A stretch of DNA of 64,000 bases from Bacillus sp. Y1 (GCF_003586445.1 NZ_CP030028.1:1130501-1194500); one strand, 5' to 3'. Shown: positions 9,805 to 23,870, counted from the first letter of the stretch. The notes: generated from the letters alone by a model not told the origin. Numbers and translations: made by a program.

Positions 9805-10236
9805 TTATTTTTCCTCCTTCGTTTGCTTCCATACTAGAAAGCTACAAACAAACACAATAATAAATGCAATTAGAGCAAGAAAAGGGATGGTGATGAATCC
9901 AAACCAATTAATATAATCACTTGTACACGGAACTCTTCCGCAAGCGGGAGCTATGTCTGCTAGAAAAGAAAGCTTCTGTATTCCTAGGTGATAAAGCGAG
10001 ATCGATCCACCAATAGCGGAAAGTATCATTGTATAGAATGCAATACCATAATCCTTTTTCACAGTGGCTATACCTAATAACACAACAAATGGGTACATAA
10101 CGATCCGTTGATACCAGCAAAGTTCACAAGGCTCGTACTGGCGTATCTCCGAAAAATATAAACTGCCAAACATTGCTATCAATGCTGCAGCGAAAGCAAG
10201 GAAAAGCAAGTTTTCGCGCTTGTCATTTTTTTTCAT
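9805..10236 (-). CDS. bdbC: Disulfide bond formation protein, DsbB/BdbC family
   Basis: A 143-residue membrane protein with four hydrophobic segments. The first redox pair is CELC in EPCELCWYQRI, just after the first membrane helix. The second pair is in the loop ACGRVPC between helices 3 and 4. This is the arrangement of DsbB and B. subtilis BdbC, which reoxidise the thioredoxin-like partner and pass electrons to quinone. It forms a two-gene operon with the CPHC protein downstream. Confidence 0.9.
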   Translation of the reverse strand: MKKNDKRENLLFLAFAAALIAMFGSLYFSEIRQYEPCELCWYQRIVMYPFVVLLGIATVKKDYGIAFYTMILSAIGGSISLYHLGIQKLSFLADIAPACGRVPCTSDYINWFGFITIPFLALIAFIIVFVCSFLVWKQTKEEK

Positions 10237-10300
10237 AAAGTATTCTCCTTAAGCGTATTGACCGTGAATTTATTATAATTACAAAGGACAAAAATGTATA

Positions 10301-10912
10301 TTAATCTACTCGCAAGTCTTCCTTTTTTCCTACAATTCCATAAAAGAAGAAATGAATGAATTCATTTATGAATTGATCCTTGTTTGAGTTAGATTGGAAG
10401 ATTTCTGAATGCTTTTGAATGGCGTCTGTCATTGCTTGGAGGATAAAAAAAATCGTATTCATTGATAGACTGCTTGATATATCACCGCTTTTTCGTCCTT
10501 CTTCAATAAATGTAACAATGAGAGGCATAGATTTTTCGTTTGCAAATTCTTGAAATAAATTCGCAATTTGACTATTCTCCGAAATAATCGCTTCAATAAA
10601 TTCTGGACTAAGTTCATTTGTGGATGAAAGCTTCAATTCAATCAATTTGATTAGCTTGTCTTGAAAAGAAAGCTCACTATAAATTAATTGTTGAAAGGAG
10701 TCAATTTGCCTTTCAAGATAATCCTTTAGCACATCATAGACGAGCTCGTCCTTACTTCCAAAATAATTATATATCGTTACTTGAGAAACATTCGCTTTTT
10801 TGGCTATTTCATGAATGTTTACCTTTTGAATTCCGTACTTTGTGAATAAAGAAAAAGCTGCCTGGCGAATCTGTTCCATTTTTTGAAGCCTTCTTCGTTC
10901 AAACCCGTTCAT
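10301..10912 (-). CDS. TetR/AcrR-family transcriptional regulator
   Basis: A 203-residue regulator with an N-terminal helix-turn-helix (IHEIAKKANVSQVTIYNYFGSKDEL, residues about 27-51) typical of TetR and a helical C-terminal ligand domain. I start at the ATG at 10912 because an AGAGGTGA site precedes it; a TTG six codons earlier has no ribosome binding site. It lies just upstream of pgcA, transcribed in the opposite direction. The ligand and targets are unknown. No operator palindrome is evident in the 200-bp divergent region. Confidence 0.85.
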   Translation of the reverse strand: MNGFERRRLQKMEQIRQAAFSLFTKYGIQKVNIHEIAKKANVSQVTIYNYFGSKDELVYDVLKDYLERQIDSFQQLIYSELSFQDKLIKLIELKLSSTNELSPEFIEAIISENSQIANLFQEFANEKSMPLIVTFIEEGRKSGDISSSLSMNTIFFILQAMTDAIQKHSEIFQSNSNKDQFINEFIHFFFYGIVGKKEDLRVD

Positions 10913-11120
10913 ATCTTCACCTCTTTCCAATTTTAAAAAAAAATATGAAATAATACAAATGTAACATTTTAAAATTTGGAGAGATGTGTATTTTTTACAA
11001 AAAACATATATAATGAAAATGGTTTCTTAAGTTGTCACAAAAACTAACGACTAAAAAGAGGGAAACGCACAGTCTGGATTGAATAATAAAAGTTAGAAAA
11101 CACTTTCAGGAGGAGACGAA

Positions 11121-12854
11121 ATGAGCTGGAAAGAAAAAGTACATACATGGAATCAATTTGATATGCTCCCAGAAGAGTTAAAGGGGCAACTACAAAAGCT
11201 ATCTGATGTGGAATTAGAGGATGCTTTTTATAAAAATTTAGAGTTTGGTACAGGTGGGATGCGTGGGGAAATAGGTGTTGGTACAAATCGTATGAACATC
11301 TTCACGGTTAGGAAGGCATCCGCAGGCCTTGCAACATATATAGAAGAATTTGGTCAGGAAGCAAAGGATAGAGGTGTGGTCATTGCATATGATTCTCGCC
11401 ATAAATCAAGTGAATTTGCAATGGAGGCAGCCAAAACATTAGCTACGAAGGGAATTCAAGCGTATGTTTTTGATGAGCTTCGTCCAACTCCAGAATTATC
11501 TTTTGCAGTTAGACACCTAAATGCTTTCTCTGGAATTGTGATTACGGCAAGCCATAATCCACCTGAATATAATGGTTATAAGGTGTATGGTCCAGACGGT
11601 GGGCAGCTTCCTTTAGAAGGAGCAGATAAGGTTATTGAAAAAGTAGATGCTATTTCAAATGAGTTAACTATAGAGGTTCGTGACGAACTGGAGTTAAAAG
11701 AGCAAGGGCTAATTAAGATGATTGGTGCAGATGTGGATCAAGCTTATTTAGAGAAGCTTGTAACGATTTCTGAGAATCCTGATTTAGGTAAAGAAACGGA
11801 TTTACAGGTAGTTTTTACACCGCTGCATGGGACAGCTAATAAACCGGTGCGTTCTGGACTTAAGGCCTTTGGATACGAAAATGTGACGGTTGTAAAGGAG
11901 CAGGAATTACCTGATCCACAGTTCTCTACAGTGAAAAGTCCAAACCCAGAAGAACATGCTGCGTTTGAATTGGCAATAGAAGCTGGAAAAAAGGTAAACG
12001 CTGATTTATTGATTGCGACTGACCCTGATGCAGACCGTCTTGGAATTGCTGTTAAAAATGAAAAAGGGGAGTATGAAATCCTTACAGGAAATCAAACAGG
12101 TGCTTTACTACTCCATTACTTACTAGAAAATAAAAAGGCAAAGGGAACATTAGAAGAAAATGCATTGGTTTTAAAGACAATTGTTACATCTGAATTGGGT
12201 GCAACTATTGCTGCATCTTATGGTGTTCCAACACTTGATGTGTTAACAGGATTTAAGTTTATTGCAGAAAAGATTAACGAATATGATTCCACAAATAAAC
12301 ATAGCTTCTTGTTTGGATATGAAGAGAGCTACGGTTATTTAATTGGAGATTTTGCTAGAGACAAGGATGCTATTCAAGCTTCTCTTTTAGCGACTGAAGT
12401 GTGTGCGTATTATAAAAAGCAAGGCAAGTCTCTATATGAGGCATTGTTAATGATTTTTGATAAGTATGGATATTACCAAGAAGGCTTACGTTCATTAACG
12501 TTAAAAGGGAAATCAGGTGCAGAAACGATTAATAAAACACTTGAATCTTTCCGTGCTGAGCCACTCGAAGAACTGAATGGTTTAAAAGTAACAAAAACGG
12601 AGGATTACCTAACAAGTACAAGATATGAGGGAGGATCGGAAGAATCAATCGATCTTCCTGCTTCAAACGTATTAAAGTACTTCTTTGAAGATGGGTCATG
12701 GGTTTGCCTACGCCCATCAGGAACGGAGCCGAAAATTAAGTTTTATTTTGGCGTAAAGGGATCAAGCTTAACTGAAAGCAAAGAAAAACTAAAATCAATT
12801 GAAGATGCATTTATGCAAGTGGTAGAAAATAAAATGAATGCACTATCTAAATAA
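11121..12854 (+). CDS. pgcA: Alpha-phosphoglucomutase
   Basis: A 577-residue alpha-D-phosphohexomutase interconverting glucose 6-phosphate and glucose 1-phosphate. This supplies UDP-glucose for wall teichoic acid glucosylation, glycolipid anchors and exopolysaccharide. The active-site phosphoserine loop is [11 protein letters not shown], the metal loop is DPDADRLG, the sugar-specificity loop is GYEESYGY, and the phosphate-binding loop is RPSGTEPK. All are intact. The length fits B. subtilis PgcA (YhxB). An AGGAGGAG site precedes the ATG. It is a single-gene unit closed by a terminator. Confidence 0.93.
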   Translation: MSWKEKVHTWNQFDMLPEELKGQLQKLSDVELEDAFYKNLEFGTGGMRGEIGVGTNRMNIFTVRKASAGLATYIEEFGQEAKDRGVVIAYDSRHKSSEFAMEAAKTLATKGIQAYVFDELRPTPELSFAVRHLNAFSGIVITASHNPPEYNGYKVYGPDGGQLPLEGADKVIEKVDAISNELTIEVRDELELKEQGLIKMIGADVDQAYLEKLVTISENPDLGKETDLQVVFTPLHGTANKPVRSGLKAFGYENVTVVKEQELPDPQFSTVKSPNPEEHAAFELAIEAGKKVNADLLIATDPDADRLGIAVKNEKGEYEILTGNQTGALLLHYLLENKKAKGTLEENALVLKTIVTSELGATIAASYGVPTLDVLTGFKFIAEKINEYDSTNKHSFLFGYEESYGYLIGDFARDKDAIQASLLATEVCAYYKKQGKSLYEALLMIFDKYGYYQEGLRSLTLKGKSGAETINKTLESFRAEPLEELNGLKVTKTEDYLTSTRYEGGSEESIDLPASNVLKYFFEDGSWVCLRPSGTEPKIKFYFGVKGSSLTESKEKLKSIEDAFMQVVENKMNALSK

Positions 12855-12860
12855 ATCATA

Positions 12861-12891
12861 AAAAACACGGTCAATTTGACCGTGTTTTTTT
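12861..12891 (+). terminator. Intrinsic terminator after pgcA
   Basis: Stem AAAACACGGTCAA / TTGACCGTGTTTT followed by T residues. It also reads as a terminator on the minus strand for any transcript that continues past the yhdB-like gene. Confidence 0.9.
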
Positions 12892-12907
12892 GGTGGAATT
12901 CTGGTAG

Positions 12908-13165
12908 TTACCCCATGGTTATCACTGTATCAAGCAAGCCGTCATTTGCTTCAACAAGATCGTTTGCATGGTCGATGTAACGAAGTAAAGAATATAAATG
13001 TTTCTCAATCACTTGGTAGTCTTTTTCAAAATTGTACGCATGGAGGAAGTGCTCAATTTTTTTGGCTAAAAATTGGTCCTTCGTTCGTACCATCAGTATT
13101 AATAAGTTATCCCATTCAGAGCGATGCGTATAGTACAAGGCTCGATCATAATCAACATGATTCAT
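12908..13165 (-). CDS. yhdB: YhdB-like small conserved protein
   Basis: An 85-residue soluble, helical, His- and Tyr-rich protein. I recognise the family by its opening (MNHVDYDRALYYTHRSEWDN) and by its position between pgcA and spoVR, as in B. subtilis. GGAGGAG lies upstream of the ATG. No known domain or catalytic residue pattern is visible, and I assign no function. Confidence 0.65.
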   Translation of the reverse strand: MNHVDYDRALYYTHRSEWDNLLILMVRTKDQFLAKKIEHFLHAYNFEKDYQVIEKHLYSLLRYIDHANDLVEANDGLLDTVITMG

Positions 13166-13337
13166 TTTCTCTCTCCTCCTCTTAAGGAGTTGAGTATAGT
13201 GTATGATTTTCTATTAAAAACACTCTCAGAAAAACTTGTCACTGTTGATATATCAATGTTTTCATCTTTTTCCTGAATAGGTTTATGCCATTCAAGACAC
13301 ATTAAAGATGGAAATTTTAATTTTAGGATTGGATGAA

Positions 13338-14324
13338 ATGAAAACATCGATATTTCTTATTTGCTTTTTACTTTATTGCCCATCTGCTTTTGCAAATATT
13401 GTTCATTCAGACCAAATCTACACATACGAACAAATGCAATTTGATATTCAAAAGTTGAAGGAAACATACGATGGGGAACTAGAAGTCAAAGTAATTGGTC
13501 AAACTTATTATGGAAATGATATTCCAGCAATTAAAATTGGGAAAGGAAAGAAAAACGTCGTTCTCATTGGTGCCCATCATGGTAGAGAGTGGCTAACAAG
13601 CTCTCTTCTAATGGTTATGCTTGAAAATTATGTTAAAGCTTTAACTACCGGTGCAAAAGTTGGATCCTTTGATTCTAACATGCTAAATGATGTGTCCATC
13701 TGGTTTGTTCCGATGCTTAATCCCGATGGAGTCAAAATTCAACAGCGCGACATCCCTCTATTCTTTGTTGATCAACTGTTTTTAATGAATGAAGGAGAGA
13801 TAAATTTTTCGCGTTGGAAGGCAAATGGGATTGGGATTGATTTAAATCGCCAATACCCAGCAGGTTGGAGAGAGTTAAAGGGCCCCCGTACACCTACTTA
13901 TCAATTTTATAAAGGAAAAAGACCAATGGAGGCATTGGAAACTCAAGCTTTAGCTACTTTTATTGATAAAATCCAACCCTCTATTGCCGTAGCCTATCAC
14001 TCAACTGGTCAGGAGATTTACTGGAAGTATAAAAATGGGAAGTATGAACAAAGGGATTATTCAATCGCTGAAGAAATTGCTCAATTAACCGGATATAAAT
14101 TAGGAAAGCCCCCTAAGAAGGCAACAGGTGGAGGATTTACTGATTGGTTCATTACCACGTATCATCGTCCAGCATTAACCATAGAAATATGTCCACCCTT
14201 GGTTAATCGTGCTCCGCCTTTGTCTAGCTTCCCAGAGGTATGGAAAAGGAATCAATATGTTGGAATGAAATTGGTTAATGAGGCCATAGGGTTACATAAA
14301 AGTGAGGGGCAAATGGAAAAATAA
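13338..14324 (+). CDS. Secreted M14-family zinc carboxypeptidase
   Basis: A 328-residue exported metallopeptidase. I start at 13338 because it opens a good signal peptide (about 20 residues ending SAFA); the frame extends ten codons upstream without a ribosome binding site. The M14 zinc ligands are H81 and E84 (HGRE) and H221 (YHSTG), with general base E283 (LTIEI). The NPDGV and DLNRQ segments that line the active site are also present. This family includes gamma-D-glutamyl-meso-diaminopimelate peptidases and metallocarboxypeptidases, so the substrate may be peptidoglycan stem peptides or proteins. A DUF3889-like gene follows within 30 bp. Confidence 0.85.
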   Translation: MKTSIFLICFLLYCPSAFANIVHSDQIYTYEQMQFDIQKLKETYDGELEVKVIGQTYYGNDIPAIKIGKGKKNVVLIGAHHGREWLTSSLLMVMLENYVKALTTGAKVGSFDSNMLNDVSIWFVPMLNPDGVKIQQRDIPLFFVDQLFLMNEGEINFSRWKANGIGIDLNRQYPAGWRELKGPRTPTYQFYKGKRPMEALETQALATFIDKIQPSIAVAYHSTGQEIYWKYKNGKYEQRDYSIAEEIAQLTGYKLGKPPKKATGGGFTDWFITTYHRPALTIEICPPLVNRAPPLSSFPEVWKRNQYVGMKLVNEAIGLHKSEGQMEK

Positions 14325-14349
14325 TAACTACAAACAAGGAGGGAAAAGC

Positions 14350-14667
14350 TTGAAAAAGATACTAATTCCAATCATAACTCTTTTATGCGTTTTTGGTTCA
14401 CTTTCTTCTACTTATGCTGAGCAGCCAGGACTAGACTATAAAAAGTTTGGAAAAATCGCAACAGCAGTTGTAACCGAAGACTATCCTGGACAGCAGGTGG
14501 TGGAATATAAGTATGTGGGAAGAGAGAAATTAGCTGAAAACAAGGTAGTCGATTCCTTTCAGTATGAAGTAATGGTCAATGGTAAGAAACAGATTGTGAC
14601 AGTCAAGATTACACATGACAATAGTGTAGGAAAAGAATTGACAATTATATTAGAAGAAGAGAAATAA
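14350..14667 (+). CDS. Small exported DUF3889-like protein
   Basis: A 105-residue protein with a signal peptide (about 24 residues, ending TYA) and a small domain resembling DUF3889/PepSY-type proteins found near proteases. I chose the TTG start at 14350 because AAGGAGGG lies seven bases upstream and it opens the signal peptide. PepSY-type domains can inhibit neighbouring peptidases, so a partner role for the carboxypeptidase is possible. This is inference from position only. Confidence 0.7.
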   Translation: MKKILIPIITLLCVFGSLSSTYAEQPGLDYKKFGKIATAVVTEDYPGQQVVEYKYVGREKLAENKVVDSFQYEVMVNGKKQIVTVKITHDNSVGKELTIILEEEK

Positions 14668-14670
14668 GGA

Positions 14671-14708
14671 AAAGCAGAGCTCTAAAAACAATAGGGTTCT
14701 GCTTTTTT
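14671..14708 (+). terminator. Intrinsic terminator after the carboxypeptidase unit
   Basis: AAAGCAGAGCTCTA pairs with TAGGGTTCTGCTTT, followed by T residues. Confidence 0.85.
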
Positions 14709-14779
14709 CTATTCTACAGTACATCATTCTCTCTCTCGTTTCATACATTGTGATAAGAGCAAAAAGGGGGAGAAAGCTA

Positions 14780-16192
14780 ATGCGTGAACAAGAACAGAAG
14801 GAATTACAGTATGCCATTGAAGAGATAACGGAGATAGCGGTTGGCTTTGGACTCGATTTTTATCCAATGCGTTATGAAATTTGTCCGTCTGAAATTATTT
14901 ATACCTTTGGAGCATATGGCATGCCAACAAGATTTTCTCATTGGAGCTTCGGGAAACAGTTTCATAAAATGAAGCTACACTATGATCTTGGATTGTCTAA
15001 AATTTATGAACTTGTTATTAATTCTGACCCTTGTTATGCGTTTTTACTGGATTCCAATTCTCTTATACAAAACAAGCTAATTGTTGCCCACGTTTTAGCG
15101 CACTGTGACTTTTTTAAAAATAATGTTCGATTCCAAAATACAAAAAGAGACATGGTAGAAAGCATGGCCGCAACAGCTGAGAGAATCCGAAAGTATGAAA
15201 TACAATATGGGAAACATGAGGTTGAAACGTTTCTTGATGCAGTCCTTGCCATTGAAGAACATATTGACCCCTCATTAATGAGGCCCAAACTTGCTTGGAG
15301 CATGGAGGATGTGGAATACGAAGAGGAAGTTGTTGCGATAAGTCCCTATGATGATTTGTGGAATTTGGATGAAAAGGATAAAAGGAAGCCAGAACCCGTA
15401 AGAAGAAAAAAGAAATTCCCTCCACAGCCTGAGAAAGATCTTTTGTTATTTATTGAAAGTTACAGTCGTGAATTATCAGACTGGCAACGTGATATTTTAA
15501 CGATGATGCGCGAGGAAATGCTATATTTCTGGCCACAGTTAGAAACAAAGATTATGAACGAAGGATGGGCGTCGTTCTGGCATCAAAGAATTCTCCGTGA
15601 GATGGATTTAACGAGTGGCGAAGCATTGGAGTTTGCTAAACTTAATGCTGGTGTTGTTCAACCTTCTCGAACAGGAATAAACCCATATTACCTTGGGTTG
15701 AAGATATTTGAGGATATTGAAGAACGCTACAATAATCCGACTGAGGAAATGAAGTGTCGAGGAGTCCAACCTGGATCAGGTCGCGAGAAGATGTTTGAGG
15801 TACGTGAAATAGAATCAGATATTTCCTTCCTCCGCAACTATTTAACGAAAGATCTTGTAATGCGAGAGGATATGTATTTATTCCAAAAGCAAGGGAAGGA
15901 TTATAAGATTGTTGATAAAGCATGGGAAAATGTTCGAGATCAGTTAGTAAGTATGAGGGTAAACGGTGGCTTCCCATACTTAACGGTAACGGATGGCGAT
16001 TATATGAAAAACGGTGAGCTGTATATCCAACATGGATACGAAGGAATTGAACTTGATATTAAGTATTTGGAAAAAGTGATGCCGTATATTCATCAGTTAT
16101 GGGGAAGAAGCATTCATATGGAAACCGTTATTGAAGGGAAAAACATGCTATATACGTATGACGGTAAAAGTATACACAGAAAGTATTTATAG
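14780..16192 (+). CDS. spoVR: Stage V sporulation protein R
   Basis: A 470-residue SpoVR-family protein, known from B. subtilis to be needed for normal spore cortex formation. It is made in the mother cell; its biochemical activity is unknown to me. Family hallmarks include the [12 protein letters not shown] segment, the conserved [10 protein letters not shown] region and the Trp-rich [10 protein letters not shown] segment. The start at 14780 follows AAAAGGGGGAG; the frame extends ten codons further without a site. The length matches B. subtilis SpoVR. It is monocistronic with its own terminator. Confidence 0.93.
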   Translation: MREQEQKELQYAIEEITEIAVGFGLDFYPMRYEICPSEIIYTFGAYGMPTRFSHWSFGKQFHKMKLHYDLGLSKIYELVINSDPCYAFLLDSNSLIQNKLIVAHVLAHCDFFKNNVRFQNTKRDMVESMAATAERIRKYEIQYGKHEVETFLDAVLAIEEHIDPSLMRPKLAWSMEDVEYEEEVVAISPYDDLWNLDEKDKRKPEPVRRKKKFPPQPEKDLLLFIESYSRELSDWQRDILTMMREEMLYFWPQLETKIMNEGWASFWHQRILREMDLTSGEALEFAKLNAGVVQPSRTGINPYYLGLKIFEDIEERYNNPTEEMKCRGVQPGSGREKMFEVREIESDISFLRNYLTKDLVMREDMYLFQKQGKDYKIVDKAWENVRDQLVSMRVNGGFPYLTVTDGDYMKNGELYIQHGYEGIELDIKYLEKVMPYIHQLWGRSIHMETVIEGKNMLYTYDGKSIHRKYL

Positions 16193-16200
16193 AGAGAAGC

Positions 16201-16231
16201 AACCCCATTCAGGAATTGAATGGGGTTTTTA
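16201..16231 (+). terminator. Intrinsic terminator after spoVR
   Basis: AACCCCATTCA / TGAATGGGGTT with a GGAAT loop and trailing T residues. Confidence 0.9.
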
Positions 16232-16278
16232 AATTTGAATTTATTTTCTTTATTACAAGTTCAACTGCTATTTTGAGG

Positions 16279-17064
16279 TTATAAGACTACGATCGCTTGA
16301 CTTCCCATTTGCTCCCAAGCTTGAATAAATGACTCTCGGTCAAGTTGCTGATTTCTCTCACCGTAAGGATTGTTAATATAAATAGATTCATTATCATAGC
16401 CTGTTATAACAACACTATGCATTTTATAAGTGATAGTAACTTCTCCTTGTGGTGTTTCCCACTTCTCAAATTCGTCAATAGTAGAAAAGGTGGAGGTAGT
16501 AATAATCCAAACAGGATGACCTTGAGCTACTTGTTTTAATAAATCATCAAATGGTTGATTTGTTAAGTCAATAACATCATCCGAATAATTTGTTGCCAGA
16601 TCATAAATGGGACCATGATATACTCCAAGTCCAGGCCCGTCTTCCATATTACCAACAAACCCAATATTAGGATTGCCATATTCACCACTATTATATTGAA
16701 GCGGTGTTCGAACGACTTCTTCTGCTAATTGATTTTTTGTTACATCAAGACCATTATATTGTAAAATCATTGCTAAGCTTGTTACTTCGCAACCATTGTA
16801 TAATCTAGGACTGTCCATCTGGTTCAATAAAGGAACATCAAGTAAAATCTCTGTAATTTCTTGCTCTTCTTCTACAACATCCTCTTCAACAATAGATCCT
16901 GCAGAAGCCGTCTCTTCAGTAAAAGAAGTGCTAGATGTAGTTTGTACAGCTGCCGTTGTTGCTTCCTTGTTCGTAGTAGATTGAGCCTGTTCATCGTTAG
17001 TTAGGAACAATGATGCTGCAAATAAGGTGGTAGATAATATGAGTGCAGGGATTTTATAGCTCAT
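16279..17064 (-). CDS. Exported C39-like cysteine peptidase
   Basis: A 261-residue exported protein. A signal peptide (about 1-25) and a low-complexity Thr/Ser/Glu linker (about 26-75) precede a peptidase_C39_2-type papain-like domain. The catalytic Cys lies in NGCEVTSLAM, the His in MHSVVITGYD, and the following Asn/Asp in INNPYGE. It resembles B. subtilis YvpB. A GGAAGG site precedes the ATG. The substrate is unknown; no bacteriocin or ABC partner is nearby, so it is not an export peptidase of that type. Confidence 0.8.
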   Translation of the reverse strand: MSYKIPALILSTTLFAASLFLTNDEQAQSTTNKEATTAAVQTTSSTSFTEETASAGSIVEEDVVEEEQEITEILLDVPLLNQMDSPRLYNGCEVTSLAMILQYNGLDVTKNQLAEEVVRTPLQYNSGEYGNPNIGFVGNMEDGPGLGVYHGPIYDLATNYSDDVIDLTNQPFDDLLKQVAQGHPVWIITTSTFSTIDEFEKWETPQGEVTITYKMHSVVITGYDNESIYINNPYGERNQQLDRESFIQAWEQMGSQAIVVL

Positions 17065-17264
17065 GGAAACCTTCCTTCTTCATAAATTAATAGCTTCCAT
17101 AATGATAGAATCCAATTATGAACAAACTATTACTAGATTAGGAAGAAATGAGGAATGTTTAAGGAACAAATAAGAAAAGGAGGTTATTTAAACAGTAAGT
17201 AATCTTTTCATTGACGATTATTGAAAAACATCATATGATAAAGATAAGAATTTAATAAGATATT

Positions 17265-17388
17265 CCTTTAAAGGGGAGTAGCTTTTACAGCAAAGTCGTC
17301 ATTTCAGAGATACGCTCTCTCGGCTTTGTTGGCAACGAATTAGTTGTTAGCAAGACCTTTACCTATCAATGGTAAAGGTCTTTTTTGC
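17265..17388 (+). promoter_or_regulatory. yybP-ykoY (Mn2+-sensing) riboswitch with terminator platform
   Basis: The segment opens with CTTTAAAGGGGAGTAGC, the conserved 5' core of yybP-ykoY RNAs, and continues through a paired helical arm (CAAAGTC with GGCTTTG) to GCAAGACCTTTACC. The last segment either closes the aptamer by pairing with the 5' AAAGG or forms the terminator stem GACCTTTACC / GGTAAAGGTC followed by TTTTTT. Mn2+ binding should favour the first pairing and allow read-through, so the downstream TerC-family gene should be on at high Mn2+. The class is well known upstream of ykoY and yybP. Confidence 0.88.
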
Positions 17389-17538
17389 GTCTCTAACCTT
17401 TACCAAAATATAGTATTTGGGAAGGGGGAGAGTGTATGAAATAGTAAATGGTTAATCCCGATTTAATCGTTATAGATATATATGGAATGTCAAAAGAGTA
17501 TATGTTGGAGAGTTCTCAATTGAAAGGGGAAACGAAAA
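17389..17538 (+). other. Untranslated leader between riboswitch and TerC gene, with an M-K-stop mini-ORF
   Basis: This stretch holds no gene. At 17436 a strong AAGGGGGAG site is followed by ATG AAA TAG, a two-codon open frame. The coding TTG at 17539 has its own AAAGGGGA site. Confidence 0.4.
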
Positions 17539-18315
17539 TTGGATCTTAGTTTATTATTAGAATATGGCTGGGTATTATTAGTTCTTATTGCATTAGAGGG
17601 ATTACTTGCAGCAGATAATGCCCTTGTATTAGCTATTATGGTAAAGCATTTACCTGAAGAAGAAAGAAAAAGGGCATTATTTTATGGCTTAGCAGGTGCT
17701 TTTATTTTTAGATTTGCTTCCTTATTTGTTATTTCGTTCTTAGTGGATGTATGGCAAGTACAGGCAATAGGTGCGATCTACCTATTATTTATTGCCATTA
17801 ATCATATTGCGAGGAAACTTTTTAAGAAGAAACTTGAAGAGAAGTCAAGTGAAAAAGAAAAGCAAGAAAAGAATTCGGGTTTCTGGACAACGGTTATCAA
17901 AGTTGAGTTAGCAGACATAGCTTTTGCAGTAGATTCAATTTTAGCAGCAGTTGCTTTAGCCGTAGCTTTACCAGATACTCCACTTCCTCCTATCGGTGGT
18001 TTGGATGGAGGTAAGTTCTTAGTTATCTTTGCTGGTGGTTTAATTGGGTTAATTATCATGCGTTTTGCAGCAAACTTCTTTGTAACACTTCTTGCCAAGC
18101 GCCCTGGTTTAGAAATCGCTGCCTTTGCTATTGTAGGTTGGGTAGGGGTGAAACTTGCAGTATATACATTATCACACCCGTCGTTGTCCGTACTTCCTAG
18201 TACATTTGCAAAATCACCTGAGTGGAAAATTACTTTCTATATAGTATTAGTTTTGATTGCATTAGCTGGTTGGTTTTTCTCAAAAGAAGTGAAGGAAGTA
18301 GAAAATGCAGCATAA
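17539..18315 (+). CDS. ykoY: TerC/YkoY-family integral membrane protein (likely Mn2+ efflux or metalation)
   Basis: A 258-residue protein with seven or more hydrophobic segments. It has the TerC-family EGLLAADNALVLA motif in the first helices (acidic residues inside the membrane) and the second DIAFAVDSI motif, which resembles a metal-transport half-site repeat. Family work in Bacillus links TerC proteins to Mn2+ export and to metalation of secreted enzymes. The upstream Mn2+ riboswitch strongly supports this. It starts with TTG at 17539. A Lys/Glu-rich cytoplasmic loop (about 93-115) is specific to this protein. The closest match is YkoY by promoter context; paralogues YceF and YjbE are alternatives. 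Confidence 0.85.
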   Translation: MDLSLLLEYGWVLLVLIALEGLLAADNALVLAIMVKHLPEEERKRALFYGLAGAFIFRFASLFVISFLVDVWQVQAIGAIYLLFIAINHIARKLFKKKLEEKSSEKEKQEKNSGFWTTVIKVELADIAFAVDSILAAVALAVALPDTPLPPIGGLDGGKFLVIFAGGLIGLIIMRFAANFFVTLLAKRPGLEIAAFAIVGWVGVKLAVYTLSHPSLSVLPSTFAKSPEWKITFYIVLVLIALAGWFFSKEVKEVENAA

Positions 18316-18319
18316 ATTA

Positions 18320-18357
18320 AAGAGCGTTCATTAGAATTTTCTAATGAACGCTTTTTT
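18320..18357 (+). terminator. Intrinsic terminator after the TerC-family gene
   Basis: AAGAGCGTTCATTAGA / TCTAATGAACGCTT followed by TTTTT. Confidence 0.9.
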
Positions 18358-18380
18358 CGACAAAAAATGATAAAAATCTA

Positions 18381-18409
18381 TTGACGATAAAAAAGACGGA
18401 TGGTATTAT
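18381..18409 (+). promoter_or_regulatory. rrn promoter P1
   Basis: TTGACG (18381-18386), a 17-bp spacer and TATTAT (18404-18409): a near-consensus sigma-A promoter, the upstream member of a tandem pair typical of Bacillus rrn operons. Confidence 0.85.
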
Positions 18410-18472
18410 AAAAATCTGCTTACGAAACAACATAATTTAAAAGTTGATACACAAACTTTTTGAAAAAAGTTG

Positions 18473-18501
18473 TTGACGAGTTAAGTAGAAAATGTTATTC
18501 T
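18473..18501 (+). promoter_or_regulatory. rrn promoter P2
   Basis: TTGACG (18473-18478), a 17-bp spacer and TATTCT (18496-18501), 92 bp downstream of P1. The leader after it contains CTTTGAAAAC at about 18552, a boxA-like antitermination element repeated in the 16S-23S spacer at about 20301. Confidence 0.85.
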
Positions 18502-18645
18502 AATATAGTTGCTTTCGAGCGACAAAGTGAGAAACAAATTGATTTTTGTTCTTTGAAAACTAAACAAATCATACGTCAACAAAAAATGATTAGTGTTGAA
18601 ATATACACTAGCCAACGTTTTAACTTTAAGAGCTAATCTTACTCT

Positions 18646-20205
<1,560 letters not shown>

Positions 20206-20403
20206 AAAATTGAGGCTTACGACCTTCGGTCGAAGCTAACAGCGTTGATGATATGATTTGTTTAGTTTTGAGAGAGCAATCTCTCTATGATAATCGTTCT
20301 TTGAAAACTAGATAATGTAATATGAAGAAGGCAAAAAAGAAATACCGAGTAATCGCCATTTTAGTTTTCTCTCTATTTAATATAGAGAAACTTTTTAACC
20401 GTA

Positions 20404-23334
<2,931 letters not shown>

Positions 23335-23336
23335 TA

Positions 23337-23457
23337 AAAAGCGGAAACGGCTTGGTCAGGGACGACAGGCATAAGACGAAAACTGAAAGAGGTCCTGACC
23401 TCTGGACGGCTTTGGCTTATGACCCCGAGTCCCTAGCCGTTGGAGCTGGATTCCGCT
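23337..23457 (+). repeat. Structured dispersed repeat, copy A, in the 23S-5S spacer
   Basis: It opens AAAAGCGGAA and ends GTTGGAGCTGGATTCCGCT. AGCGGAA at the start pairs with TTCCGCT at the end. Inside lie nested pairings: TCAGGGAC with GTCCCT, CATAAG with CTTATG, and a GAGGTCCTGACCTC hairpin. Copies B (25437-25552) and C (62133-62280, minus strand) share the AAAAGCGGA start and GCTGGA end. It lies between mature 23S and 5S and is transcribed with them. Confidence 0.7.
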
Positions 23458-23532
23458 CGGAGAACTCTCTGTATTTCTTCTTCTTCATTCATTATCTAGT
23501 TTTGAAGGAATGATTTTCTTCAATCATATAAT

Positions 23533-23648
23533 CTAGTGGCGATAGCGAAAAGGTCACACCCGTTCCCATACCGAACACGGAAGTTAAGCTTTTCAGCGCC
23601 GATGGTAGTTGAGGGTTTCCCTCTGTGAGAGTAGGACGTCGCTAGGTT
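23533..23648 (+). rRNA. rrf: 5S ribosomal RNA
   Basis: About 116 nt. The core TCACACCCGTTCCCATACCG and GAGAGTAGGACGTCGCTAG match Bacillus 5S, and the ends CTAGTGGCGA / TCGCTAG pair. The first tRNA begins less than 10 bases downstream. Confidence 0.95.
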
Positions 23649-23655
23649 TAAAAAT

Positions 23656-23730
23656 GGCCCCTTGGTCAAGCGGTTAAGACACCGCCCTTTCACGGCGGTA
23701 ACACGGGTTCGAATCCCGTAGGGGTCACCA
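23656..23730 (+). tRNA. tRNA-Glu (TTC)
   Basis: Cloverleaf with acceptor GGCCCCT / AGGGGTC, anticodon TTC in CCTTTCACGG, T-loop GGGTTCGAATCCC and encoded CCA. First of 17 tRNA genes in the unit. Confidence 0.96.
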
Positions 23731-23759
23731 AAGTTTTTTCGAAAAATGAAAATACCTTT
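23730..23759 (+). repeat. Post-tRNA hairpin 1
   Basis: AAAGTTTTTTC pairs with GAAAATACCTTT, beginning at the last A of the CCA of tRNA-Glu. It is one of five related hairpins in the tRNA spacers. Confidence 0.55.
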
Positions 23760-23766
23760 CCATTTT

Positions 23767-23839
23767 GGAGGATTAGCTCAGCTGGGAGAGCACCTGCCTT
23801 ACAAGCAGGGGGTCGGCGGTTCGATCCCGTCATCCTCCA
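23767..23839 (+). tRNA. tRNA-Val (TAC)
   Basis: Acceptor GGAGGAT / ATCCTCC, anticodon TAC in CCTTACAAG. The 3' end reads A-TCA, so CCA is not encoded. Confidence 0.95.
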
Positions 23840-23848
23840 TCAAGACTA

Positions 23849-23870
23849 TTTTTTACGTAAGTGAAAATAA
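23849..23870 (+). repeat. Post-tRNA hairpin 2
   Basis: Core TTTTTTAC pairs with GTGAAAATAA around a GTAA loop, about 10 bases after tRNA-Val. It shows the same TTTTTT / AAAATAA core as the other spacer hairpins, with a weaker base. Confidence 0.4.

Noticed and set aside
10913-11120. Strong promoter or TetR operator between the TetR gene and pgcA
   Set aside because: A TATAAT at 11009 lacks a credible -35, and no good palindrome was visible.
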